In this document: piece after piece, positions 1 to 9,642 of the stretch | Numbering within the stretch: position 1 is the first letter of the stretch | How the letters are laid out: each line of letters starts with the position of its first letter | NCBI GenBank assembly: GCA_937952455.1 | Contig: CALFYU010000710.1 | Location: forward strand, 1 to 29,649 | Length of the DNA: 29,649 bases | Direction of reading: 5' to 3' | From: an uncultured Planctomycetaceae bacterium | Lineage (GTDB): Bacteria > Planctomycetota > Planctomycetia > Planctomycetales > Planctomycetaceae | Notes under the pieces: model-generated | Databases searched by the model: none | Seen by the model: only the letters and a program-made list of their open reading frames with translations | Told to the model about the DNA's origin: nothing | Position numbers and translations under genes: made by a program

Positions 1-2580
1 ATCGCCCAATCCAAATTCGGGCTGGCCAAAGCATATGTCGCGTTGAAGAAATTCGACGATGCCGAGGCAATTTACGGCGAGTTGACCCGCGATCTGTCAG
101 GGGAAGCGGCCGCGGAAGCGCGGATGCAGTTGGCCGATATCTATTTTGACCAACAAAGGTACAACGACGCCGCCAAGTTCTATAGCGACGTCGTGCAGAC
201 ATTTCCCGATAGCCCGCTCAACGACGACGCGCAGTTGAAGTTGGGGATGTCGCTGTATGGCGGGGGAGATTTCCTCAAAGCGGCCGAACAGCTCAGCGGA
301 TTGGCCGAGAACGAACAACACGCCAACGAGGCGGCGTTTTGGCAGGGAGTGAGCCTGAAGTCCGCCGGAAAATTTGCCGAGGCGGCGCAGGTCCTCGCTG
401 CGAATTATGCCAAGTTGGGCGATTCACCCAAGGCCACGCGGACGTTGTATCAATGGGCCGACAGCGAACAGCGGGCCGGTGAGCATGACAAGGCGGTCGA
501 GCACTTCTTGGAATTGGTCCGACGTTGGCCCGATCACGCCCTCGCCGACGACGCATTGCATGCGGCTTCCTTGGCGGCGCTCAAAGGGAACAACCCGGCC
601 GCTGTGGAAGAGTTGGTGGCACGTTTTGAGCAGGAATTTCCGCAGAGCGGATTGCGGCTTCGCCAGCGACTGGTCGTGGGACGATTGAACCTAGCCTTGG
701 CCAAGACGGATGATCCCGAAAAAGCCGCCGAACGCTTCGCCGCCGCAGAAAAAGAGTTCCGCGCGGTGATGGAAGAGAGCGAGATTGAGGCGACGCAATT
801 AAGGGCACGCTATTTTCTCGCCTATTCGATGTACGAACTGGGAAAATATCGCGAGGCGGTCGACGTCATCGCTCCTTTGGTCGCGATGCTCTCAGACAAG
901 TCGACCGATTCGGCCTATGCCGACGCGTATGTCCTGGAGGCCTTGTGCCGACTGAAGCTCAAGGAATATGAACCGGCGGCGCAGGCCGCGTCGGCGTACC
1001 TCGCGGCCTTGCCGCAAGGGGAATTCGCCGCACAGGCCTTGGGAATCCGCGCGCGGTCTGCGGCGCATTTGGGAAACAAGGCGATCGCCGCCGAAGATCA
1101 TGCGCAGTTAGAAGCCCAGTGGCCTGACGGTGTCGACTTTTTACGGACCACCGAAGAGTTAGCCAACATCGCCTACGACAACAGCGACTTCACCTGGGCG
1201 GCGGAACTGTTCGGATCGTTGGCCACGCAAGAAAAAGACTCGAAATACCGGCCGATCGGTTTGTCGGGCTTGGGATGGGCGCAGTATCAACTCGAACAGT
1301 ACGACAAATCGGCCGTCACATTCGCCGCGTTCGTTCAGGACTATCCGGACCACCCTCTGGCGGCCGAATCGGGGTTCAAGCACGGGGCCAGCCTGCGAGA
1401 GATGGGCAAAACCGAAGAGGCGGCGCACGTGTTCACCGCGGTATTCGAAAAGTATGCGCCGTCGGACAAGGCGTTTGTGGCCGGGCTAGCCGCCGCGCGG
1501 CAGTTGCGGGCCTTGGAGCGGATTGACGACGCGGACCGGATGTATGCCGCACTGACCGCACAATTCCCCAAGCGCGACAATCTGGACCAACTGCTCAACG
1601 AATGGGCAGTCATGCATCATGTGGCCAAAGATTTTGAGCGCGGCGACGCCGTCTATCGCCGTATCGTCGCGGAGCACGTCGACAGCCCACTGGCGGACGA
1701 GGCGCTGTTGAATTTGGCGATCAGTGATCTTATTGCCGAGAAGCTGCCGGAAGCACGGGAAAAGTTCCAACAGCTTGAAGCGGATCAAGACGTTGCCGAA
1801 GAGATCCGGGATGAAGCGCTGTACCGGATGATTGCGATCGAGGTCAAACAACAGAATTGGGAGGCTGCGCGGGAACTGAGTCAGAAATCGCTGGCAAGCT
1901 TTCCCACCGGGAAGCATCGCTGGGACGCCAAGTTTCATGCGGCGCAAGCCGAATATGAATTGCGGGAATTTGACAAGGCCCGCCCGGCCCTGGGTGAATT
2001 GCGGGAGGCACGAAACGAATCGGTGACCGCCACGGGCGATCCGGCGGACACCAATACCGTCGGGAAATTGGAATGGTTCCCTTCCGTGTGGATCATGTTG
2101 GCGGAGATCGATCTTCAGCAAAAGCAATACGACGACGTCGCGGCCACCGTGGCCGCATTCCGAGAGGCGGCGCCTGATTCGCCTTATCTCTATTTAGCGG
2201 ACGACGTGCTGGGCCGCAGTTTGAACAATCAGGGCAAATTTGACGAAGCCCGGGACGTTTTTCGCCGGGTGACCGAGAGCAAATCCGGCGAAAAAACCGA
2301 AACGGCGGCCAAGTGTCAGTTCTTTCTTGCGAACACCTATTTCCACCAAAAGAACTACGAAAAGGCGATTGCCGAGTTTTTGAAAGTGGACATCCTCTAT
2401 GATTTTCCCGAATACCAATCCGCCTCGTTGCTGAGCGTGGGAATGTGCGAGGAAAAACTGAATCACTGGGACAAGGCTGCCGAGGCCTACCGGGACTTGC
2501 TGCAGCGTTTTCCTCAGAGCAAACATGTCGACGATGCGAAGGCCCGATTGGCCGAAATTAAGACCAAGGCGTCAAGCTAG
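1..2580 (+). CDS. Large TPR-repeat protein (5'-truncated by window edge)
   Basis: The frame is open from base 1. The residues before the first possible internal start (TTG at 43) already read as a TPR helix (FGLAKAYVALKKFDDAEAIY), so the true start lies upstream and no signal peptide can be judged. At least 859 residues are present and consist almost wholly of tetratricopeptide repeats: paired helices with the usual small residue, aromatic and A-x-x-x-F/Y pattern, for example around 2300-2560 (YFHQKNYEKAIAEF, KLNHWDKAAEAYRDLLQRFP). TPR arrays are protein-docking scaffolds; periplasmic ones include CpoB/YbgF of the Tol-Pal system and BamD-like proteins. It ends with TAG, followed by a short stem-loop and then by ExbB- and ExbD-like genes on the same strand. 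That order suggests an envelope role with the proton channel. The TPR assignment is sure; the function and the link to ExbBD are inferred from position. Confidence 0.9.
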   Translation: MAQSKFGLAKAYVALKKFDDAEAIYGELTRDLSGEAAAEARMQLADIYFDQQRYNDAAKFYSDVVQTFPDSPLNDDAQLKLGMSLYGGGDFLKAAEQLSGLAENEQHANEAAFWQGVSLKSAGKFAEAAQVLAANYAKLGDSPKATRTLYQWADSEQRAGEHDKAVEHFLELVRRWPDHALADDALHAASLAALKGNNPAAVEELVARFEQEFPQSGLRLRQRLVVGRLNLALAKTDDPEKAAERFAAAEKEFRAVMEESEIEATQLRARYFLAYSMYELGKYREAVDVIAPLVAMLSDKSTDSAYADAYVLEALCRLKLKEYEPAAQAASAYLAALPQGEFAAQALGIRARSAAHLGNKAIAAEDHAQLEAQWPDGVDFLRTTEELANIAYDNSDFTWAAELFGSLATQEKDSKYRPIGLSGLGWAQYQLEQYDKSAVTFAAFVQDYPDHPLAAESGFKHGASLREMGKTEEAAHVFTAVFEKYAPSDKAFVAGLAAARQLRALERIDDADRMYAALTAQFPKRDNLDQLLNEWAVMHHVAKDFERGDAVYRRIVAEHVDSPLADEALLNLAISDLIAEKLPEAREKFQQLEADQDVAEEIRDEALYRMIAIEVKQQNWEAARELSQKSLASFPTGKHRWDAKFHAAQAEYELREFDKARPALGELREARNESVTATGDPADTNTVGKLEWFPSVWIMLAEIDLQQKQYDDVAATVAAFREAAPDSPYLYLADDVLGRSLNNQGKFDEARDVFRRVTESKSGEKTETAAKCQFFLANTYFHQKNYEKAIAEFLKVDILYDFPEYQSASLLSVGMCEEKLNHWDKAAEAYRDLLQRFPQSKHVDDAKARLAEIKTKASS

Positions 2581-2581
2581 T

Positions 2582-2607
2582 CGACGGCCGATCGATCGAA
2601 GCCGTCG
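2582..2607 (+). terminator. Stem-loop just after the TPR gene; possible weak terminator
   Basis: A perfect 7-bp inverted repeat, CGACGGC (2582-2588) and GCCGTCG (2601-2607), begins one base after the TAG stop of the TPR gene. The 12-base loop contains CGATCGATCG. No T-run follows, so this is not a classical intrinsic terminator. It could attenuate read-through or protect a 3' end within the operon. Confidence 0.3.
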
Positions 2608-2767
2608 CCGAAGAAGGATTCGTCGGCGTCTGTAACCGATAATCAAACACAGATAGACGCAATGTTCGTTTCGATCGAACCTTGCCATAGCGCGCCGCGC
2701 ATGTCCCAGGACGGCCCGCGGCACTTACGCGAGCATCTCGCAACACGTGATATCGATGGAATCGATC

Positions 2768-3661
<894 letters not shown>

Positions 3662-3722
3662 TCGCACCGGCAATCCCGTTGATAAGACACATCCTCCGGG
3701 CAGCGATGCCGGGGAGTGACAC

Positions 3723-4145
3723 ATGCCCTTAAAAGTACGAGAACACGAAGAACCCACGTTGAACCTGACGCCGATGATCGACGTCGTGTTCTTGTTGATC
3801 ATTTTCTTTATGGTCGGCGCTCGTTTTACGGAGTTGGAACGCGAATTCGACATCAACCTGCCCACGGTCAGTGAAGCCAAGCCGCTCACCAACCCGCCCG
3901 ATCGAATCGAGATCAACGTTTTCCGCAACGGCCGGATTAAAGTCGCGGGACAGTTTCTGACCACTGATGAACTGCGAGATCGATTGGAACAGGCGCAGCA
4001 ACGGTACGCCGACCAAGCGGTGATGATCCGCTCTGACGGCCGCAACGCCTATCAACAGGTCATTGACGTGCTTAGCATTTGCGAACAGGCCCACATCAAG
4101 CATTTCTCTCTCGCCGCCCGCGTCGAAGATGAGGCTCCGCAATGA
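3723..4145 (+). CDS. ExbD/TolR-family protein, proton-channel partner of the ExbB-like subunit
   Basis: A 140-residue single-pass inner-membrane protein. A short cytoplasmic N-terminus (1-15) is followed by one TM helix (LNLTPMIDVVFLLIIFFMVG, about 13-34). This carries the invariant proton-relay aspartate as D20, in the family motif L-T-P-M-I-D. The periplasmic domain (about 60-135) has the ExbD/TolR fold pattern, including NGRIKVAGQ and a final part ending KHFSLAAR. Its length matches E. coli ExbD and TolR (about 141). The start is well supported by GGGGAG upstream of the ATG. The stop overlaps the next start (ATGA at 4142-4145), which implies translational coupling to the toroid protein. 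Family membership is certain; whether it works like ExbD or TolR cannot be told from sequence alone. Confidence 0.95.
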   Translation: MPLKVREHEEPTLNLTPMIDVVFLLIIFFMVGARFTELEREFDINLPTVSEAKPLTNPPDRIEINVFRNGRIKVAGQFLTTDELRDRLEQAQQRYADQAVMIRSDGRNAYQQVIDVLSICEQAHIKHFSLAARVEDEAPQ

Positions 4146-6373
4146 TTGCGTCCCTTTTCGCCGAAACGCACGCCTGGTGGTCCACGACGTCCACCGACGA
4201 TCTGCTGCTGAACGTCACCTGGATCGCACTGGGGTTGGCGACGGTGATTCTGGCGGTGATGTTCATAACCGGCCGCGGCAATACACGGCGCGTGCGGATG
4301 TCGTTGATGATTTCCATCATTGCCCACTGCGCGCTGGCGCTCTGTACGGACAGGATTCCCATCGCCTCGGCCGACATCCGCGTCCAGGCGGACGAGCCGA
4401 CGTTTGTGATCGACGAACTGGAATTCACGGCCCTGGACGACGAACAAAACGTCGCCGACCCCCACGCGCCCGCCTGGGAAGAATTGGCGTCGACTCCCGT
4501 TCCGGAAACGGAGCGTCAAACCTACGAGGAAGTGCTCGAAGAATTGGCAGAGGAACCTCGCGAGGATCTCGAACTCGAGGATCCCGATTCGGCCGAACTG
4601 GCCGACGTGCCGGATGAGAGCGAAGACAACGTTGAGATTCCGCAGGCCGAACAGAGTGTCGCGCCGACGGAACGGACGGTCGACGCGACGGAGTTGGACA
4701 ACTACGAAGAGACCGTCGAGGCCCGCCCCGACGTCGAAATCCCGGCGACGCGGGCCGGCGAACGGCGCCGCGAGGATCAGGGCTTGGCCAAATCGGAAAT
4801 CGAGCGTGAAAACCGCCGCGGCCAGACCGAGGATCCGACCACTGATTTGCGTGAAAGCCAACGCATGGAAGTGGCCGATGCGACAACTGATCCCTCATCA
4901 CAATTAGAGCGCGGCCCAAACGAAGAAGCCGCCAATCGCCGCACGGCGGACGCGGTCGACACCTTGCCGGCGGAAGACCCCGGCACGCAAACCGCGCGTC
5001 GCCGGGAAGAAGTCGGCGGCGGATTGCCGCAATCGAAGGCGTTCTCCCGCCCCGAAACACCCGGGACCACGCCGCCCACCGCCGACCTGGACGATGACCT
5101 CGAGCGCAACCCGCGGCCGGAAACCGACGACGCCGAACCGGATTCGCGTTTGGCCACTCGCGAGGGGGTGCCGCAAGCGATCGAAGACGACCCCAGCTTG
5201 AAGCTGATTCGCAGTCGATCAACGACCGGCAACGAGCGGCGCGTGGCCCGCTTGCCCGCGACTTATCAACTTCGTAACGCCGACATTCGCGAACGCGTTG
5301 CCATCCGACACGGAGCCACAACCGCTTCGGAAGAGGCGGTCGAAAATAGCCTGCAGTGGCTGGCGGCGCACCAAAGTGTTGGTGGATATTGGGACGCGAA
5401 CGGATTCACGGAGAATTGCCCGAAAGGCGCCGAGGTCTGTTGGGGACACGCGGGTCTGAAGCCGCATCAAGGTTCGGAGCGGGACAATATCCCCAAGTCG
5501 GGTGTCGAAGCGGATTCCGGTCTGACCGGGTTGGCGATATTGGCCTTTCTAGGGGCGGGGTATACGCATGAAGAAGGCATCTACGCCGATCAAATAGACC
5601 ATGCCCTGAGGTGGCTGATCCGCCAACAGCGCGGCGACGGATTTCTGGGCGGCAACGCCACGCACTACGCCCAAATGTATTGCCACGGCATGGCCACCAT
5701 CGCCCTGGGCGAGGCGTACGGCATGACACACGACCCGACGCTGCGCGAGCCGTTGCAAATGGCGGTGGAATTTATCATCGGACGGCAAAATCCCAAGGAC
5801 GGCGGATGGCGGTATACACCGGGCAAGCTGGGAGACGTCAGCATGTTCGGTTGGCAGTTGATGGCCCTTAAGAGCGCCGAAACCGCCGGTTTGGAGTTTC
5901 CCGAGAAGACGCGAAGGTTGACGATCAACTTTCTGGTCGAACATTCCCGAGGTCCGAGCAAGGGTTTGGCCGCGTATCGCCACGACGAAGAGGTCACGCC
6001 TGCCATGACTGCCGAAGCCCTCTTTTGCAAACAGGTGCTGGGCATCAAACGCGATAACGTGCAGAGCACGTCGGCCGTCGCCTATCTGATGCGGCATCTT
6101 CCCAAGCAGTCGGAACAGAACCTGTACTATTGGTACTACGGGACGCTGGCCATGTTTCAATACGGCGGCCAGCCCTGGGAGGAATGGAACGAGCGGGTCC
6201 GCGACACGTTGGTCGACACCCAGCGCAAAGACGGGCACGCCACCGGCAGTTGGGACCCCCGGCCCCCCTGGGGCGAATACGGCGGCCGAATTTATTCCAC
6301 CGTCTTGAGCACACTCTGCCTGGAAGTCTATTATCGCTTCCTCCCCATGTACCGCGCCGGCGACGGCGAATAA
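4142..6373 (+). CDS. Membrane-anchored protein with acidic linker and C-terminal terpenoid-cyclase-like toroid; candidate TonB/TolA-like transducer
   Basis: The 743 residues fall into three parts. Residues 1-75 hold two TM helices (about 21-42 and 53-68) joined by the basic loop GRGNTRRVR, which by the positive-inside rule is cytoplasmic. The second helix contains S58-x-x-x-H62. Residues about 80-390 are a low-complexity linker rich in Glu, Asp, Arg, Pro and Thr, surely disordered. Residues about 395-743 form repeated helical pairs of the prenyltransferase/squalene-cyclase alpha/alpha-toroid type (NSLQWLAAHQS, GLTGLAILAFLGAGY, ALRWLIRQQRGDGF, FIIGRQNPKDGGWRY). I see no DxDD cyclase motif and no GCGEQ thioester, so enzymatic activity is doubtful and a binding role likelier. 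The start overlaps the exbD-like stop by four bases. TM anchor, long charged linker and folded end, encoded after ExbB-ExbD, is the layout of TonB and TolA. The domain layout is visible; the transducer role is inferred. Related toroid proteins are common but uncharacterised in planctomycetes. Confidence 0.85.
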   Translation: MIASLFAETHAWWSTTSTDDLLLNVTWIALGLATVILAVMFITGRGNTRRVRMSLMISIIAHCALALCTDRIPIASADIRVQADEPTFVIDELEFTALDDEQNVADPHAPAWEELASTPVPETERQTYEEVLEELAEEPREDLELEDPDSAELADVPDESEDNVEIPQAEQSVAPTERTVDATELDNYEETVEARPDVEIPATRAGERRREDQGLAKSEIERENRRGQTEDPTTDLRESQRMEVADATTDPSSQLERGPNEEAANRRTADAVDTLPAEDPGTQTARRREEVGGGLPQSKAFSRPETPGTTPPTADLDDDLERNPRPETDDAEPDSRLATREGVPQAIEDDPSLKLIRSRSTTGNERRVARLPATYQLRNADIRERVAIRHGATTASEEAVENSLQWLAAHQSVGGYWDANGFTENCPKGAEVCWGHAGLKPHQGSERDNIPKSGVEADSGLTGLAILAFLGAGYTHEEGIYADQIDHALRWLIRQQRGDGFLGGNATHYAQMYCHGMATIALGEAYGMTHDPTLREPLQMAVEFIIGRQNPKDGGWRYTPGKLGDVSMFGWQLMALKSAETAGLEFPEKTRRLTINFLVEHSRGPSKGLAAYRHDEEVTPAMTAEALFCKQVLGIKRDNVQSTSAVAYLMRHLPKQSEQNLYYWYYGTLAMFQYGGQPWEEWNERVRDTLVDTQRKDGHATGSWDPRPPWGEYGGRIYSTVLSTLCLEVYYRFLPMYRAGDGE

Positions 6374-6408
6374 CAGCCAGCGTAAACCCACACCACAGCT
6401 ACGTGCAC

Positions 6409-7914
6409 ATGACTGCTTACAACGAGCTTTTAAAAGAACTTCGATCGATTGCGCTTTTAGAAACGTGCGGCTCCGTCCTGGGATGGGACGAGCAGACCTA
6501 TATGCCCCCCGGCGGGGCGGAACATCGCGCCGATCAACTTTCGCTGCTGGCCGGCATGGTGCACGAACGGGCCACCGCGCCGCAGTTGGGCGAGCTGATC
6601 GCTGCGTCCGAGGACCAAGAGTCGCCCGGCGATCCCGATTCCCCTGTGGCGGCCAATTTGCGAGAGGCGCGGCGGCATTATGATCGGTCGACCAAAATCC
6701 CGCGGCGGCTGGTCGAAGAGTTGTCGCGGGTCTGCACGCTGTCACAACAAGCTTGGGTCAAGGCCCGCAAGGAATCCGACTATGGGCAATTCCTGCCTTG
6801 GCTGGAACAGGTCGTTGCCCTGCGGCGTGAGGAAGCTGAAATCGTCGGTTACGGCAACGGTGTCCCGTACGATGCGCTGCTCGACGAATACGAACCGGGG
6901 ATGACCGCCGCGGAAGTCACCACGTTGTTTTCCGGGCTGCGTGACGAATTGGTGCCGCTAATCGCCGAGATCGTCGACTGCGGGCGGCAGCCGGACAGTT
7001 CCATCCTGCAACGGAGTTATCCGGTCGACAAGCAACGTGAATTCGGCATCGCGGGGGCGACCGCCATCGGCTTCAACTTTCACAACGGCCGCCTGGACGA
7101 AGCAGCGCACCCGTTTTGCAGCGGGTTCGGCCCCGGCGATACGCGTTTGACGACGCGGTACGACGAACACCATTTCCCCGGCGCTTTCTTCGGCACGCTG
7201 CACGAAGCGGGGCACGGCATCTATGACCAAGGGCTGAACGCCGAGGAGTTCGGCACGCCGATGGGAACGTACGTCTCGCTGGGCATTCACGAATCGCAGT
7301 CGCGGTTGTGGGAAAATTTTGTCGGCCGCAGCCGCGCATTCTGGAAACATTTCTACCCCCGCGCCCAACAGGCGTTTCCGAACGCGCTGGCTGATGTTTC
7401 CGAAGAAACGTTTCTCTGGTGCATCAACGACGTGCGGCCGTCCTTTATTCGTGTCGAGGCGGATGAAGCGACGTATAACCTGCATATCCTGTTGCGCTTT
7501 GAATTGGAGCAACCGCTCGTATCGGGCGATCTCAAGCCCGCCGACGGCCCCGCAGCATGGAATGAGAAGTTCACCCACTACTTCGGCATCACCCCACCCG
7601 ATGATGCCAAAGGCTGCCTGCAAGACATCCATTGGAGCGGCGGCGGGATTGGATATTTTCCGACCTATTCGCTGGGGAACATGTACGCCGCCCAGTTCTT
7701 CGCCGCGGCCCGCCGCGACCTGGGTGATCTCGATCAGCAGTTCGCCGCCGGCGACTTCGCGCCGCTGAAGACCTGGCTGAACCAAAACATCCACCAACGC
7801 GGCCAGCAATATCGGGCCAATCGGCTCGTCGAAGTCGTCACGGGCGAGCGGTTGGACTATCGGCCGCTGGTGAAACATCTCCGCGAGAAGTTCTCAGAAC
7901 TGTACCAGCTTTGA
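6409..7914 (+). CDS. M32-family metallocarboxypeptidase (carboxypeptidase Taq type)
   Basis: Zinc-dependent carboxypeptidase that removes single residues from peptide C-termini, normally cytoplasmic; no signal peptide is seen. Its 501 residues match the usual M32 length of about 500. The zinc-binding HEAGH lies at residues 265-269, and the third ligand Glu falls in HESQSRLWEN (E295), as in carboxypeptidase Taq. Other family signatures are the N-terminal LGWDEQTYMPPGG, the IRVEADEATYNLHILLRFE block and GYFPTYSLGNMYAAQ near the end. I chose the ATG at 6409 because family similarity starts right there. The same frame is open further upstream to 6130, inside the previous gene, but that part is not M32-like. 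It lies 35 bases after the toroid gene and may be cotranscribed, though nothing ties it functionally to the ExbBD unit. It converges with the kinase at 7933, leaving an 18-base gap. Confidence 0.95.
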   Translation: MTAYNELLKELRSIALLETCGSVLGWDEQTYMPPGGAEHRADQLSLLAGMVHERATAPQLGELIAASEDQESPGDPDSPVAANLREARRHYDRSTKIPRRLVEELSRVCTLSQQAWVKARKESDYGQFLPWLEQVVALRREEAEIVGYGNGVPYDALLDEYEPGMTAAEVTTLFSGLRDELVPLIAEIVDCGRQPDSSILQRSYPVDKQREFGIAGATAIGFNFHNGRLDEAAHPFCSGFGPGDTRLTTRYDEHHFPGAFFGTLHEAGHGIYDQGLNAEEFGTPMGTYVSLGIHESQSRLWENFVGRSRAFWKHFYPRAQQAFPNALADVSEETFLWCINDVRPSFIRVEADEATYNLHILLRFELEQPLVSGDLKPADGPAAWNEKFTHYFGITPPDDAKGCLQDIHWSGGGIGYFPTYSLGNMYAAQFFAAARRDLGDLDQQFAAGDFAPLKTWLNQNIHQRGQQYRANRLVEVVTGERLDYRPLVKHLREKFSELYQL

Positions 7915-7932
7915 GATCGGCACTCGGCGCAT

Positions 7933-9477
7933 CTACCGCAATTGCACTTCCAGCAGCGTCGCCTCGGGCATTTCCGACGAGGTTGGTTCGCTGACGTCGG
8001 ACGATTCCGCGGGGATATCCGCCCACCAATCTCGCGCCATGGTTTTTGTCCAGACGTCGGCATCCGCGCAAGCGGCCAAGGCAGCTTCGAGTTCCTCGGC
8101 CGACTGAAAGCGGTCCCGCGGCGCCTTGGCCAGACAGCGCATGATGATGGCCTCCAGATCGGCGGGGATGTCGTCGCAGAATTTCGACGGGGGCACAACC
8201 TCTTGATGGACGTGCGCGAAGAGGGCCTTGATCGGCTTGACTTCGACAAACACCGGTTGCGCCGTCAGCAGGTAATAGGCAACGGCACCCAACGAATAAA
8301 TGTCGCTCCGCGCATCGGCCGGGTTGTCACCGGTGACCGTTTCCGGCGGAGCGTAAAGGGGGGACCCGACCAGCGCGCCGTCCATCGTCAATTCGGGAGA
8401 ACCGTCGGTCGGCAGCGATGACTTCACCAGTCCAAAGTCGAGCAGCTTGGCCACGTCGTAAACTCCTCCGCGCTGGGCGGCGAAGATATTGCCCGGCTTG
8501 ATGTCGCGGTGGACCAAGCCGTTCGCGTGTGCCTCCTCAAGTGCCGACGCCACCTGCCGCAATAAGTGAATGACACGCGCTCCGGGCAGACGTCCGTAGC
8601 GTTCGACCAATTCCTGCAGGCTCAGGCCGGGCAGATACTCCATCGCATAGTAAAACGAACCGTTTTCGGTGTGACCATAGTCGTAGATTTCGATCGTGTT
8701 CGGGTGAGTCAATTGGGCGGCGGCTTGGACCTCGCTCTCAAAGCGTGCGATCGCCTCGGGATCCTGTTCGCGTTCGGGGCGAATCAACTTGACTGCACAA
8801 GGCCGTTTGAGCATGCGGTGTTCCGCCAAATAGACTTCGCCCATCCCCCCTTCGCCGAGTTTTTTTAGCAAGGAGTAGGATCCGATCTGACGGGCGTTGA
8901 CAAAATTGCGCCGCAAGTCGCCGATTTTGTGAGAACCATACACCGACGCCAACGCCGCCATCACCAGCCACAACACCATCCACAACAATTGGCCGTGTTG
9001 AAACAAATCGCCCGGCTGTCCATGAATAGTCGCCGCCGCAATCGTGACGGCAATCGGAGCGGCGACCATCAGCCCGGTCGCTACCGCCGCCCGCTGCCAG
9101 GTGTTGGGGATGAACAACCCGTAGACATAGATCAGCGTCAACCATGCCAAGGAGGCGTCGGCGGTGAATAGTGCCAAAAATTCCTTCACCTGGCCGGCAT
9201 GCTGCATGCACAGACAGGCTTCGTGGAATTGCGCCCAAACGAAATAAGCAGCGGCCAGTCCGAAGACGCCGATTTCGACCTTGCGCAACTGGCAGAGCGT
9301 GGGACACCAGCGGCTCCAAAGCAAGATGCAAAACCCGCCCATGCCGATGGTCGTCGCCAGATGGGCGATGAACATCGACCGGTCCAGATAGTGTTCCTCG
9401 AACGGATAGAAGATCCGCAGGACGAGAAAGGCGAAGAATCCGATGAACATCATCAGCGCGGCCCCTTTGAGCCGCAC
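7933..9477 (-). CDS. Six-TM membrane Ser/Thr protein kinase (Hanks type); start uncertain because of an upstream in-frame TGA
   Basis: From the GTG at 9477 the protein has 514 residues. Residues 1-182 carry about six TM helices (near 5-21, 35-54, 68-85, 108-123, 130-150, 163-181), probably an integral-membrane sensor. The kinase domain spans about 200-470. It has the glycine loop LGEGGMGEVY (207-216), catalytic K230 in CAVKLI, HRDIKPGN with catalytic D325, and DFG at 347-349. The activation segment reads SPLYAPPE in place of the usual APE. All catalytic residues are present, so it should be active. The C-terminal 40 residues are acidic and unstructured-looking. GTG 9477 has no clear ribosome site. 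The frame continues upstream through a TGA at 9555-9553 to ATGs at 9642 and 9636, the latter preceded by AAGGA, so the intended start is probably there. The kinase call is very secure; the N-terminus is not. Confidence 0.9.
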   Translation of the reverse strand: MRLKGAALMMFIGFFAFLVLRIFYPFEEHYLDRSMFIAHLATTIGMGGFCILLWSRWCPTLCQLRKVEIGVFGLAAAYFVWAQFHEACLCMQHAGQVKEFLALFTADASLAWLTLIYVYGLFIPNTWQRAAVATGLMVAAPIAVTIAAATIHGQPGDLFQHGQLLWMVLWLVMAALASVYGSHKIGDLRRNFVNARQIGSYSLLKKLGEGGMGEVYLAEHRMLKRPCAVKLIRPEREQDPEAIARFESEVQAAAQLTHPNTIEIYDYGHTENGSFYYAMEYLPGLSLQELVERYGRLPGARVIHLLRQVASALEEAHANGLVHRDIKPGNIFAAQRGGVYDVAKLLDFGLVKSSLPTDGSPELTMDGALVGSPLYAPPETVTGDNPADARSDIYSLGAVAYYLLTAQPVFVEVKPIKALFAHVHQEVVPPSKFCDDIPADLEAIIMRCLAKAPRDRFQSAEELEAALAACADADVWTKTMARDWWADIPAESSDVSEPTSSEMPEATLLEVQLR

Positions 9478-9636
9478 GTTGAGCAGCGAAAGATTCTCGG
9501 CCGACAGTTGGGTGGACGCGTTGCTTCCGGCCCCCAGCAGGGGGCAGAATTGTCAGGACGCCAAGGAGTAGGTCGGCGACCGCCCCCCAGCAACTGCATC
9601 ACGGCCGGAAACGGTTGACTCAGGATCGCCTGCCAT
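9478..9636 (-). other. Probable original 5' end of the kinase gene, interrupted by an in-frame TGA
   Basis: Read on the minus strand from ATG 9636 (AAGGA six bases upstream), this stretch is in the same frame as the kinase. It encodes a coding-like peptide (MAGDPESTVSGRDA... PTYSLAS), one TGA at 9555-9553, then QFCPLLGAGSNASTQLSAEN leading without a break into the first TM helix. No other stop occurs. Either the gene carries a recent nonsense mutation or a sequencing error, the TGA is read through, or translation restarts at the GTG at 9477. Confidence 0.5.
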
Positions 9637-9642
9637 CGTCAT

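Noticed and set aside
4142..6373. Toroid protein as an active squalene-hopene cyclase
   Set aside because: No DxDD motif and too few QW motifs in about 345 residues, and it is membrane-tethered through a long acidic linker.
5549..6745. Minus-strand open frame of 398 codons opposite the toroid and M32 genes
   Set aside because: It is antisense to two well-supported genes, has no family or signal, and is explained by GC-biased codon use.
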